Below, piece by piece: positions 23,289 through 32,694 of a stretch of 48,399 nt of DNA. Both the position numbers and the translations under genes were made by a program. The notes below the pieces were generated by a model. It saw nothing but the letters and a program-made list of their open reading frames with translations. It searched no databases and was not told the origin of the DNA. Source of the DNA: Betaproteobacteria bacterium (lineage in GTDB: Bacteria > Pseudomonadota > Gammaproteobacteria > Burkholderiales > Rhodocyclaceae); NCBI GenBank assembly GCA_009781085.1, contig WQYV01000009.1, positions 1 through 48,399 of the forward strand. The letters are read 5' to 3'. Each line of letters starts with the position of its first letter. Position 1 is the stretch's first letter.

Positions 23289-23398
23289 CAAATATCCCAA
23301 CCATTCGGAGGCAAAGAATGTTGATTATTTCACATCAATTGCCAGTTATCAGCTCCCAGTAAAGGCAAAAAACCGAAACTTGCATACCGGCAATTGGA

Positions 23399-24529
23399 TC
23401 ATCGCGGTGAAGGCTGCCGTACGAATGCTCCTGGAGCCAGCGCCGCGACTTTGGGCGTGTCCGTGCGCACGTCGCCGCACTGGGCACGATAGCGCAAGGC
23501 GTGGTCGATCAGCACCAGGGTCAGCATAGCCTCAGCCACGGGAATAGCGCGAATGCCCACGCAGGGGTCATGGCGCCCTTCCGTGCTCACCGTTACCGCC
23601 TTACCGGCAAGATTGATCGAACGCTTTTCACGGCGAATGCTGGAAGCCGGTTTCACCGCTATGCTCACCACGATGTCCTGCCCCGACGACACACCACCAA
23701 GCACCCCACCCGCATTGTTCGACAAAAAACCCTCTGGTGTGATCTCATCGCCGTGTTCTGAGCCGCGCTGGCTCACCGACGCAAAACCCGCGCCGATCTC
23801 GACCCCCTTCACCGCATTGATGCCCATCATCGCATAGGCGATGTCAGCATCCAGCCGGTCGAACACCGGCTCCCCCCAGCCCACCGGCACACCAGCGGCC
23901 ACCACGTTGATGCGCGCACCGATCGAATCCCCGGCGCGGCGCAGGTTATCCATATACATTTCGAGTTCGGGCTGAAGCGAAACGTTGGGCGCAAAGAAAG
24001 GGCTACCCGCAACGACATCCCAAGACTCAAAAGGAATGGGAATCTCGCCAAGCTGAGCCAAATAGCCGCGGGTCACAATGCCAAATTTTTCGGCCAACCA
24101 TTTACGCGCAATGGCTCCCGCCGCCACCCGTACCGCCGTCTCGCGCGCTGAAGCCCGCCCGCCGCCACGGTAATCGCGCACGCCGTACTTCTGCCAGTGG
24201 GAGTAATCGGCATGGCCTGGGCGGAAAAGCCCGGCGATGTCACTGTAATCCTTTGAACGTTGATCCTGATTGCGGATCAGCATGGCAATAGGCGCACCCG
24301 TCGTCAGCCCCTCGAAAACCCCGGAGAGGATTTCCACCTGATCCAACTCGCGCCGCTGGGTGACATGGCGCGAAGTCCCAGGCTTGCGGCGGTCAAGATC
24401 GGCCTGGATATCCGCCTCTGCAAGCGGCAGCCCCGGCGGGCAACCGTCAACCACGCAGCCGATGGCTGAACCATGGGACTCACCAAATGAAGTGACACAG
24501 AAAAGGGTGCCGAAAGTATTGCCGGACAT
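23399..24529 (-). CDS. aroC: Chorismate synthase
   Basis: [61 protein letters not shown]. Confidence 0.97.
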   Translation of the reverse strand: MSGNTFGTLFCVTSFGESHGSAIGCVVDGCPPGLPLAEADIQADLDRRKPGTSRHVTQRRELDQVEILSGVFEGLTTGAPIAMLIRNQDQRSKDYSDIAGLFRPGHADYSHWQKYGVRDYRGGGRASARETAVRVAAGAIARKWLAEKFGIVTRGYLAQLGEIPIPFESWDVVAGSPFFAPNVSLQPELEMYMDNLRRAGDSIGARINVVAAGVPVGWGEPVFDRLDADIAYAMMGINAVKGVEIGAGFASVSQRGSEHGDEITPEGFLSNNAGGVLGGVSSGQDIVVSIAVKPASSIRREKRSINLAGKAVTVSTEGRHDPCVGIRAIPVAEAMLTLVLIDHALRYRAQCGDVRTDTPKVAALAPGAFVRQPSPR

Positions 24530-24622
24530 GGGAACGCCTACTGTGGAAAAGGGAAATGTTAAGTTTAGCATCATGTCTTCCCTCACCCGCGCAGCGACTA
24601 CCGTAGGCATAGGGCAATCGCA

Positions 24623-25057
24623 TCAGACGGGCGTGGCCCAGTAGTCGCACGCAGTAACCATCGCTGGTGGAAGCGAGCATGCAGCGAGCCTTGATGCCGC
24701 CTTTGCGCGAGCCGTCGAAACGAAACCGAGCCTAACTTGTGAGGCTGACGGAGAGAAGATAAGGAAATCCGTATCCCGCAGAAAGCTGCGCACGACTTCA
24801 CCGTCATCCGGCGGCAATGATCCGAGTCCGGACGAACGGGGAGCATAGTACAAACCTTGCGCAAGTTTTTTCAACCACCCTTCAGAGATCAGTTGCTGCA
24901 AATGGCGATCTACAACCATCGACAAACGAGCCAAATCTTCGCGGCGGTACACGTTCCCCGCTCGCAACTTCTGAGCAAGCTGTCCCGCAACGCCGCCAAA
25001 ATGCGCCCTGTGATCGAATGTAACGGCTTGCGGTATTACATGAATCTTCGTTGACAT
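24623..25057 (-). CDS. DUF6088/AbiEi-like antitoxin-type HTH protein, apparently truncated or frameshifted at the C-terminus
   Basis: RREDLARLSMVVDRHLQQLISEGWLKKLAQGLYYAP...LPPDDGEVVRSFLRDTDFLIFSPSASQVRLGF resembles the N-terminus of this family; remaining sequence looks out of frame. Confidence 0.45.
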   Translation of the reverse strand: MSTKIHVIPQAVTFDHRAHFGGVAGQLAQKLRAGNVYRREDLARLSMVVDRHLQQLISEGWLKKLAQGLYYAPRSSGLGSLPPDDGEVVRSFLRDTDFLIFSPSASQVRLGFVSTARAKAASRLAACSLPPAMVTACDYWATPV

Positions 25058-25222
25058 TTCATGCAAATTCTAACTGTTACTCCATGTTGTCAAACTCACT
25101 AAAAATAAGCACATTTTGCAAAAATCTGGTTTTTATTGAAAAATAGCCGCAGAAATATGGTTATTTTTCTTGAGCTTCCCACTCCTGACAACCTGTCCCA
25201 GCCGAAAAACCGCTATTGAGAG

Positions 25223-26020
25223 ATGGATAATCTTCCCAAAATAGAAGTACACGGACGTTTCTGGATTGAGCGCGGCCCTCGCGCCTTTCTTGGGCGTGGC
25301 CGTGTCGATCTTCTCGAAAAGATCAACGCCAGCAACTCGATTGCCGAAGCCGCACGGCAACTTGGCATGAGCTACAAAACCGCTTGGGACATGGTCAATG
25401 CCATGAACAACCTCGCCGATCAGCCGCTGGTGGTGCGCGTCAAAGGCGGTCGCCAGGGAGGCGGCACCTTATTGACCGATTACGGGCAACAGGTCATCGC
25501 CAATTACCGTGCGATGGAACAGGAATACGAAACGATGCTAGCGGCGCTTGAACGGCGTTATCCTGATTTTGGACTGTTGCAGGCACTTGATCGCCGCTTG
25601 CAGTTATATACCAGCGCCCGCAATCAACTCGCCGCGACAATATGTGAATTGCATTCACACGGCCAGCGCATCATCGCTGATCTTGGTCTCGGCAACGAAA
25701 CGTTTCTACAGGCACAACTGACACGCGCCAGTGCCGAGGCGCTTGGTCTGCATCCTGGACGCCAGGTCATTGCGCTGATCAAGGCACCCATGATGACTCT
25801 GAGCACTTCCCCCGTCGCCGATATGCAATCCCTGCGTGGCACCGTCTGCCACATTGAAACCGATGGCGAAGGCCACGCTGAAATCACCCTTGTATTGCCC
25901 AGTAACCACCATCTGGTCATCGCGCTCGACCACGTCGCCGAGTGCCCGCCACTTGAAACTGAAGCGTTTGCCGTCATCGACCCACGCCAAGTGATCGTCG
26001 CCGTTACTGATTGGCCCTGA
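25223..26020 (+). CDS. modE: ModE-type molybdate-responsive transcriptional regulator with C-terminal TOBE/Mop region
   Basis: RVDLLEKINASNSIAEAARQLGMSYKTAWDMVNAMNNLADQPLVVRVKGGRQGGGTLLTDYGQQVI (ModE LysR-like HTH); C-terminal Mop-like GRQVIALIKAPMMTL... Confidence 0.88.
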   Translation: MDNLPKIEVHGRFWIERGPRAFLGRGRVDLLEKINASNSIAEAARQLGMSYKTAWDMVNAMNNLADQPLVVRVKGGRQGGGTLLTDYGQQVIANYRAMEQEYETMLAALERRYPDFGLLQALDRRLQLYTSARNQLAATICELHSHGQRIIADLGLGNETFLQAQLTRASAEALGLHPGRQVIALIKAPMMTLSTSPVADMQSLRGTVCHIETDGEGHAEITLVLPSNHHLVIALDHVAECPPLETEAFAVIDPRQVIVAVTDWP

Positions 26021-26058
26021 TTCCCGCCTTCTGCTTTTACCTACAAATTATCATCTTT

Positions 26059-26082
26059 CGATATATTACAAAAAATATAATA
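26059..26082. promoter_or_regulatory. Weak candidate ModE half-site pair
   Basis: CGATATATT-ACAAAA-AATATAATA (9-6-9 layout); good left half, poor right half; nested in IR TTATCATCTT (26048-26057)/AAGATGATAA (26098-26107). Confidence 0.35.
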
Positions 26083-26161
26083 TTTGTTAAAACATGGAAG
26101 ATGATAAAATTATAGTAAACAATGGGTTATAAACTTGTGTGATCTGAGGATTAATTTTATT

Positions 26162-26175
26162 TTGATTTACATCAA
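26162..26175. promoter_or_regulatory. FNR/CRP-family-like box
   Basis: TTGATTTACATCAA, exact match to TTGAT-N4-ATCAA. Confidence 0.6.
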
Positions 26176-26205
26176 GGATTCAAGGTTGAGGTTACTATAA
26201 AAATA

Positions 26206-26229
26206 CGATATGTTTTTTTAAACATATCG
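26206..26229. promoter_or_regulatory. 24-bp perfect inverted repeat, candidate ModE operator at the receptor start
   Basis: CGATATGTTT-TTTT-AAACATATCG ending 8 nt before the ATG at 26238. Confidence 0.6.
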
Positions 26230-26237
26230 AGTTCACC

Positions 26238-28349
26238 ATGACCCTGAAAAACGATGCTATTTCAAGTGTGCTCGCACTGGCTTTGCTGTTCTCTGCTGGG
26301 GCAAAGGCTGACGAGAATGATGAAAAACAAACGAATGACGAGCGGCAGACGGAGGAGGAGGTTAGTCAAAAAACTGGGAAATCTGCCGAGAGCAACGTAT
26401 TCAGACTTGGCCAGATCACGGTGACGGGACAGCGCGAGGATGAGCCGGCCATCGCCACCTCGACACTCAGCAACGAGGAAATTCGGGATTTCAGTAAGGA
26501 AAGTTTGAAAGAAGCGCTGGATATCGTTCCCGGTGTCGCGGTTACGACCGGCACAGGCAGCCGCAACGAAGCCGGAATAAGCATTCGCGGCTTCAACCGT
26601 TATCAGGTGCCGCTTTATATGGATGGAGTCCGCCTGTATCTGCCGGTAGACGGCCGCACCGACATGGATCGCTTCCTGACAATGGATCTCGCTGAAATTC
26701 AGGTTTCCAAAGGCTATGTGTCGGTTTTGAATGGCCCAGATGGGATGGGAGGCGCCATCAATCTGGTTACGCGCAAACCTGTCAAATCGCTCGAAGGGGA
26801 ACTGAGCGTGTCGGCGAAACTGGGCGAGAGCGGGCAATACGGTGGTTACACAGGCTATGCCAATCTCGGCAGCAAGCAGGATCAGTATTACTGGCAGGTC
26901 AGTGTCGAGCAGCGCGATCTCGATAACTGGCGGCTTTCACGTGACTTCGTTCCAACAGTGGCGCAAGGTGCTGGAGAACGCGAAAACACCGGCAAAAAAG
27001 ACTGGCGCACCAATTTGAAAGCCGGTTTTACGCCGAATGCAACCGATGAGTATTCACTGAACTTCGTCATGCAGGAAGGCGAAAAGCACGGTGTCGGCGC
27101 TGTTACCGGCACATCGGCGATCAGTACCTGGGACTGGCCGAAATGGAATACCTGGAGCCTATACTGGCTTTCGCACACGCAACTTGGTGAGAAGAATTAC
27201 GTTAAGACAAAGGTATATTTCAACAACTTCACGAATGACCTGCTTGCCTACACGAACACGACCTTGAGCACCCGCAACTGGCTCAGCCATTATGACGACA
27301 ACGCCCAGGGGGTGAGCGTCGAATTCGGCACGACCGCGTTACCGCGACAGACCTTGAAGACGGCATTGCATTTCCGGCGCGACCAGCATAAGGAATGGCA
27401 GGATCTTAATCTTGCAACAGCCAATCCATTCACGGAACCGAAGCAAGAGACCCTTGAGGATGGCTATTCCTTTGCGCTCGAAGATACCGTGCACGTCGCC
27501 CCAAAGTTCGATCTGGTCGGCGGCGTGAGCCGCGATATCCGCCGTACCAAGAAAGCCCAGGACTACACCCCAGCGACCGGATTGTTCAATTATGAAATCG
27601 CCGACCAGTTCGCCACGAACTGGCAGGGAGCCGCCATCTATCGGTATCGTGAAGGCGGCAAAGCGAGTTTCTCGGTCTCAAAGCGCTATCGTTTCCCGAC
27701 CATGTTCGACCGTTTTAGTTCGCGATTTGGCAGTGCGATGTCGAACCCCTTCCTCAAGCCGGAACACGGATTGAATATTGAGCTTGGAATATCAGATCGG
27801 ATTCATCCTGGACTATATGTCGAGGGTGCGATCTTCTACAATAGGCTCAAAGATGCCATCAACTGGGCTAATGGTTTCGTAGACCCGGCAGATGGTCTTA
27901 TCAAGCAAAAAGCGGTCAATCTGGGTGAGGCGACCTACAGGGGCTTCGAACTGGGCTCGCACGCTCAGGTCATGCCAAATCTGGAACTGGGCGGCAATTA
28001 CACCTACATCGACACAAAGGTCAATGACCCAAATATTCCGGACTACAGACTGACCTCGACGCCGCGTCACAAGGCTTTCTTGTACGCCAAATGGAAGCCG
28101 GTCAATGATCTGAAAATCATCCCGAGCATTGAATATGGCGGCATGCGTTGGTCCGACCCGCCGTCCGGCAGCGGCTATGTGCGCATGGGCGACTTCACGC
28201 TGTTTAATTTGAAGGTCGAATATCAACTCAACCGCAATTGGGATATCTCGCTCGCGGCACGCAACCTGCTGGACAAGAACTACGAAGTGACCAGCGGTTA
28301 TCCGGAAGAAGGCCGCAGTTTCCTGCTATCCACACGTTTTCAGTTTTAG
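26238..28349 (+). CDS. TonB-dependent outer-membrane receptor
   Basis: Signal peptide; TonB-box-like QITVTGQ; plug motifs ALDIVPGVAVTTGTGSRNEAGISIRGFNRYQVPLYMDG; C-terminal NRNWDISLAARNLLDKNYEVTSGYPEEGRSFLLSTRFQF. Confidence 0.95.
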   Translation: MTLKNDAISSVLALALLFSAGAKADENDEKQTNDERQTEEEVSQKTGKSAESNVFRLGQITVTGQREDEPAIATSTLSNEEIRDFSKESLKEALDIVPGVAVTTGTGSRNEAGISIRGFNRYQVPLYMDGVRLYLPVDGRTDMDRFLTMDLAEIQVSKGYVSVLNGPDGMGGAINLVTRKPVKSLEGELSVSAKLGESGQYGGYTGYANLGSKQDQYYWQVSVEQRDLDNWRLSRDFVPTVAQGAGERENTGKKDWRTNLKAGFTPNATDEYSLNFVMQEGEKHGVGAVTGTSAISTWDWPKWNTWSLYWLSHTQLGEKNYVKTKVYFNNFTNDLLAYTNTTLSTRNWLSHYDDNAQGVSVEFGTTALPRQTLKTALHFRRDQHKEWQDLNLATANPFTEPKQETLEDGYSFALEDTVHVAPKFDLVGGVSRDIRRTKKAQDYTPATGLFNYEIADQFATNWQGAAIYRYREGGKASFSVSKRYRFPTMFDRFSSRFGSAMSNPFLKPEHGLNIELGISDRIHPGLYVEGAIFYNRLKDAINWANGFVDPADGLIKQKAVNLGEATYRGFELGSHAQVMPNLELGGNYTYIDTKVNDPNIPDYRLTSTPRHKAFLYAKWKPVNDLKIIPSIEYGGMRWSDPPSGSGYVRMGDFTLFNLKVEYQLNRNWDISLAARNLLDKNYEVTSGYPEEGRSFLLSTRFQF

Positions 28350-28362
28350 TTCTCGAAGCGAT

Positions 28363-28429
28363 GCCTGCCCGGGATTTGAGGTTTTCAGAGTTTGGTCGCT
28401 CTTTCAAATCTTGGGCAGGCTCTTTTTTT
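28363..28429 (+). terminator. Rho-independent-terminator-like hairpin between receptor and downstream genes
   Basis: gcctgcccgggatttgag ... tcaaatcttgggcaggc followed by tctttttttg. Confidence 0.7.
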
Positions 28430-28497
28430 GCCGACTTGTTCCCCCGGTTCGAGAACCATGCGATCCGACCGTTTCATCTGAATTTCCGGAGGTCTTC

Positions 28498-29319
28498 ATG
28501 AATGAATCGACATTGACAAACTGGCTCAAGACAACAGCTCTGGCGATGATCTTCGTATCAGGCCAAGTGCTTGCCGTCGACGGCTTTGAACTTGCGCAAA
28601 CAAACGGCTGCTTCATATGTCATCAGGCGACGAGCAAACGGGTTGGGCCGGCATTCAGCGATATTGCGAAGAAATACGCCGGGGAAGCCAATGCCGTTGC
28701 CCTGCTTGCCGCGCACATCGTCAAGGGAACGGGGCCAACCGGGTTCGGGTGGCAGGCCGAAGGCAGGGCAGAATTGCCTTTCATGCCGCCCAATACCGGC
28801 GTGACGCCGGAAAATGGGCTGGTGCTCGCCAAATGGATTTTGACCGAAGCGAGCAAGCCAACCGACAACGCGAAATTCGTCACCAGCAAAATATCCGTTA
28901 CCGGCCAGGTCAAACAGCCGCTTGAATTGAACGTCGACGATTTGCAGAAATTGCCGGTTCTGCAAATGAAAATGGTGGTGCGCGGGCATCTCCCTAATGA
29001 GAAGCCCACCACGGTCATCATCAAGGGCGTGATGTTGCGCGATGTGCTGGAAAAAGCGGCGCTCCAGACCGCCAGTCCCTTTGATGTCAAGAAGAGCGTC
29101 ATTATCGTCAGCGCTTCCGATGGCTACCGGGTCGTTTTTTCATGGCCCGAAGTGCTTTTTTCGCCCATTGGCGAAGGAGCGATTCTTTTTTTCGAGAGAG
29201 ATGGAAAACCGCTGGCCGACGACGAGGGAAAAATCGCATTGACCTCGCTGCGCGACAACGGCGGCATTCGTTTCACGAAATGGGTCAAATCCATCGAGGT
29301 GCGCACGATAACCGATTGA
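28498..29319 (+). CDS. Secreted c-type cytochrome domain fused to a sulfite-oxidase/molybdopterin-binding-like domain
   Basis: Signal peptide then NGCFICHQATSKRVGPAFSDIAKKYAGE (CXXCH); C-terminal SVTGQVKQPLELNVDDLQKLPVLQMKMV...GVMLRDVLEKAAL...SASDGYRVVFSWPEVLF. Confidence 0.82.
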   Translation: MNESTLTNWLKTTALAMIFVSGQVLAVDGFELAQTNGCFICHQATSKRVGPAFSDIAKKYAGEANAVALLAAHIVKGTGPTGFGWQAEGRAELPFMPPNTGVTPENGLVLAKWILTEASKPTDNAKFVTSKISVTGQVKQPLELNVDDLQKLPVLQMKMVVRGHLPNEKPTTVIIKGVMLRDVLEKAALQTASPFDVKKSVIIVSASDGYRVVFSWPEVLFSPIGEGAILFFERDGKPLADDEGKIALTSLRDNGGIRFTKWVKSIEVRTITD

Positions 29320-29337
29320 CCGTTATTCGGGATTGCT

Positions 29338-29877
29338 ATGAACGAAAATTTTGAAATTTACGGCTTTCACGTTGCCGCCATCGTTCATTCGGAACATGGC
29401 GTGGCCGATAACCTGCTGGCCGATTTTGCCTTCGGTCTGCGCCGGGACGGCTGGCGCGTGCAAGGTCTGGTGCAGCAGGAGATAGGCGGGCATGGCAAGG
29501 CGGCGACCATGCTCGTCGATCTCGAAAACGGAATGCGCTATCCGCTGTTCCAGGATCTCGGCCCTGGGTCGACGTCATGCAGTCTCGACCAGAGCAGTCT
29601 GGCGGCTGCCAGCATCGCCTTGCGCGAGGCGCTGGTGCAGCAGCCAGACCTTGCCGTTGCCAACCGTTTCGGCGCGGTCGAGGCCGAAGGCAAAGGGCTG
29701 ATGACCGAAATGCTGGCGCTCATTGCGGATGGCATTCCGCTGATTACGTCCGTAGCGAGCGACTATCTGATGGATTGGCGCATGTTTTGCGGCAATGCCG
29801 GAGTTGAACTGCCGCCCGAAATAGATGCGCTGCGAAACTGGTTCGCTGGCATTCAATCCCGGGAGCGGTCGCCATGA
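29338..29877 (+). CDS. DUF2478 family protein
   Basis: CSLDQSSLAAASIALREALVQQPDLAVANRFGAVEAEGKGLMTEMLALIADGIPLITSV characteristic of the family as I recall it. Confidence 0.75.
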   Translation: MNENFEIYGFHVAAIVHSEHGVADNLLADFAFGLRRDGWRVQGLVQQEIGGHGKAATMLVDLENGMRYPLFQDLGPGSTSCSLDQSSLAAASIALREALVQQPDLAVANRFGAVEAEGKGLMTEMLALIADGIPLITSVASDYLMDWRMFCGNAGVELPPEIDALRNWFAGIQSRERSP

Positions 29878-30890
29878 AGCGCCGTACTCTGCTTCGCGCC
29901 GTGGTTTGCGCGTCCTTGCTGGCTCCGCTTGGCGGTATCAGAGCCGCTGCGCAAATCACAAAATCGGGTCTCATCACGGCATTCGGGCGCATGCCGCCGC
30001 CATCAGACATCAAGCGCGTCTATGCTGCCGGCGCCCCGGCCAGCGTGTTGCTGTCGGCACTCGCGCCGCACAAGATGCTCGGCTGGCCGTGGCGGATGTC
30101 AGACGAGGCGCTTGGCGCGCTCGGTTCCCCGCTGCGCGACCTGCCCATGCTTGGGCGCTTGTCTGGGCGCGGGAGCACGATGGCCACGGAAGCCCTGCTT
30201 GCCCTCAAACCCGACCTGATTCTCGACGCCGGCGATGTCGATGACACCTATCTATCGACCGCGCAGCGCGTCACCGAGCAAACGGGTATTCCCTATGTCG
30301 TGATCGAAGGACACCTGGCCGATAGCGCTCGCCAATTGCACGAAACCGGACGAATGCTTGATGTCGAGGCGCGCGGCAACACGTTGGCCGACTACGCCGA
30401 GGAAATCCTGTCGAGCGCGGCTCGCATCCGCGAGGCCATGCCGCTGGAAAAACGTCCGCGCGTCTATTACGGACGGGGGCTGGAAGGGCTGGAAACCGGC
30501 ATGGTCGGATCGCTCCACATGGAGGCCATCGACATCGCCGGCGGCTATAACGTGGCCGCGCAGGGCGGAGACAAAATCGGGCTCGCCCGTGTTTCGCTCG
30601 AACAGGTCATTGGCTGGGCGCCCGAGGTCATCATCACCCAGGACAGCAGCTTTGCCAACCGCATACTGGAAGACCCACGCTGGCGCACCATTCCCGCCGT
30701 GCGAACAAAACGCGTCTACTGTGCGCCGACCATCCCGTTCGGCTGGTTGGACGTTCCTCCAAGCGTCAACCGCCTTGCCGGTGTGATCTGGCTGCTTGCC
30801 CATTTGCACGACGTTGGCAAAGACAGCATGGAGCGCAAGGTAGCCGAGTTTAACCAACTGTTTTACGGCATCGAAAAGCGCGTGCAATGA
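29874..30890 (+). CDS. ABC transporter periplasmic metal/chelate-binding protein
   Basis: Tat-like MKRRTLLRAVV; LGRLSGRGSTMATEALLALKPDLILDAGDV; overlaps the permease start (ATGA). Confidence 0.9.
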   Translation: MKRRTLLRAVVCASLLAPLGGIRAAAQITKSGLITAFGRMPPPSDIKRVYAAGAPASVLLSALAPHKMLGWPWRMSDEALGALGSPLRDLPMLGRLSGRGSTMATEALLALKPDLILDAGDVDDTYLSTAQRVTEQTGIPYVVIEGHLADSARQLHETGRMLDVEARGNTLADYAEEILSSAARIREAMPLEKRPRVYYGRGLEGLETGMVGSLHMEAIDIAGGYNVAAQGGDKIGLARVSLEQVIGWAPEVIITQDSSFANRILEDPRWRTIPAVRTKRVYCAPTIPFGWLDVPPSVNRLAGVIWLLAHLHDVGKDSMERKVAEFNQLFYGIEKRVQ

Positions 30891-31915
30891 GTGCGAAAAA
30901 CGCTGCCCTACCGCCGGTTCCCGCGTATCTGCTCGCGTTGCTGGGTATCGTCGCGATCTTCATGGCCGCCTTTGCCTTCGGAAAATATCCGGTTTCGCCA
31001 TCTAACTTACTACGCTCCGCCATCGCCCGCCTGACGGGAGGTAGCGCAGGGCTGCCGGAAGCCATCGAGATCGTCATCTGGAACATCCGCCTGCCCCGCG
31101 TTGTCGCCGGGATGCTGGTCGGCGCTGCGCTGGCTGCTGCGGGAGCGGCCTACCAGAACATGTTTCGCAACCCGTTGGTGTCGCCGGACATCCTCGGCGT
31201 TTCTGCCGGAGCCGGTTTCGGTGCCACGCTTGGGATCTTTTTTGGCTTTTCGCTGGTAGCCATACAAATCACCGCCTTTGTTTTCGGTTTGGCTGCCGTC
31301 GGTATCGTCTATGGCATTTCAGGGCTGGTGCGGCGGCACGACCCGGTTCTCGTCCTGGTGCTCGCGGGTGTAACCGTTGGCGCCCTGTTCGGTGCGGGCG
31401 TTTCGTTGTTCAAAATCCTCTCGGACCCTCATTCGCAGCAGCTCAGCAGCATCACCTTCTGGTTGCTCGGCAGCCTGAATGGCATCAATTCCCGCGATCT
31501 CGCATCGGCTGCGCCGCTTGTCCTCATCGGGCTTGTGCCGATGGTATTGCTGCGTTGGCGCGTCAACCTCCTCAGCCTACCGGACGAAGAAGCCGCGGCC
31601 CTCGGTGTCGACGTCGCCCGCTTGCGCCTGGTTCTGATCGTTGCGGCAACATTGGTGACCGCTACCATCGTTTCAATTGCAGGCATCGTCGGGTGGGTCG
31701 GCCTCGTCGTTCCGCATGCCGCACGTTTTCTGGTCGGCCCAAACTTTTCCAGGCTGTTGCCCGCATCGCTCCTGCTCGGGGCCGGCTTTGTCGTTGGCAC
31801 CGATGTTCTGGCGCGGACATTGGTCGTTATCGAGCTGCCGCTCGGCATCGTCACCGCCATGGTCGGCGCCCCGTTCTTCCTTTATCTGCTGGCACATACC
31901 GGAAAAACCGAATGA
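30887..31915 (+). CDS. FecCD-family ABC transporter permease
   Basis: LPRVVAGMLVGAALAAAGAAYQNMFRNPLVSPDILGVSAGAGFGATLGI; VGWVGLVVPHAARFLVGPN. Confidence 0.96.
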   Translation: MSAKNAALPPVPAYLLALLGIVAIFMAAFAFGKYPVSPSNLLRSAIARLTGGSAGLPEAIEIVIWNIRLPRVVAGMLVGAALAAAGAAYQNMFRNPLVSPDILGVSAGAGFGATLGIFFGFSLVAIQITAFVFGLAAVGIVYGISGLVRRHDPVLVLVLAGVTVGALFGAGVSLFKILSDPHSQQLSSITFWLLGSLNGINSRDLASAAPLVLIGLVPMVLLRWRVNLLSLPDEEAAALGVDVARLRLVLIVAATLVTATIVSIAGIVGWVGLVVPHAARFLVGPNFSRLLPASLLLGAGFVVGTDVLARTLVVIELPLGIVTAMVGAPFFLYLLAHTGKTE

Positions 31916-32676
31916 ACGTCATCGAAACGCGCGATCTGAGCATCGGTTATGGCCGCAAGACGGTCATGGACTCGCTCGCATTCGATGTCAGAGTCGGCGA
32001 AGTGCTTTGCCTGCTCGGGCCGAATGGCGGCGGCAAGACGACCTTGTTCAAGACCCTGCTCGGCCTGTTGCCGCCGCTGTCGGGCCAAGTGCGCGTGCTT
32101 GGGGAAAGCATTACCGGCTGGTCTCGCCTGGCTTTTGCACAGCGCGTCGCCTACATGCCACAAGCGCATGCTGGAGTATTCCCTTTTACCGTCAGCGAAA
32201 TCGTGTTGATGGGACGCACCGCGCGCATCGGGCGCTTTGCCATCCCTTCCAGGCACGACCGCAAAATTGCCGCAGGCTGCCTGGAGATGCTTGGAATCGC
32301 CCATCTGGGCGAGTGCATCTATACGGCGATCAGCGGAGGCGAGCGCCAACTGGCACTGATTGCGCGTGCGCTGGCACAGCAACCGGCAGTGCTGGTGATG
32401 GATGAGCCGACCGCCAGCCTCGACTTTGGCAACCAGATTCGCATCCTTGGGCACATCGACCGTTTACGCAATCAGGGAATCACCATCCTGATGTCGACCC
32501 ATCAGCCGGAACACGCCCTGCGCGTTGCCGACCGCATCGCACTGCTTGCGCCCGGAAGCATCGCGGGGATTGGCGCGCCCAAGGACATCGCCACGCCGGA
32601 CAAGCTGGCCGCGCTCTACGGCGTCACCGAGGATGAAATCACCGCCTATCTCCCCGCACGCGCCCTGCCCAATTGA
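31912..32676 (+). CDS. ABC transporter ATP-binding protein
   Basis: LLGPNGGGKTTLFKTLLGLL Walker A; ISGGERQLALIARALAQQPAVLVMDEPTASLDFGNQ. Confidence 0.97.
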   Translation: MNVIETRDLSIGYGRKTVMDSLAFDVRVGEVLCLLGPNGGGKTTLFKTLLGLLPPLSGQVRVLGESITGWSRLAFAQRVAYMPQAHAGVFPFTVSEIVLMGRTARIGRFAIPSRHDRKIAAGCLEMLGIAHLGECIYTAISGGERQLALIARALAQQPAVLVMDEPTASLDFGNQIRILGHIDRLRNQGITILMSTHQPEHALRVADRIALLAPGSIAGIGAPKDIATPDKLAALYGVTEDEITAYLPARALPN

Positions 32677-32694
32677 GAATGAGAAACCCGCTCC

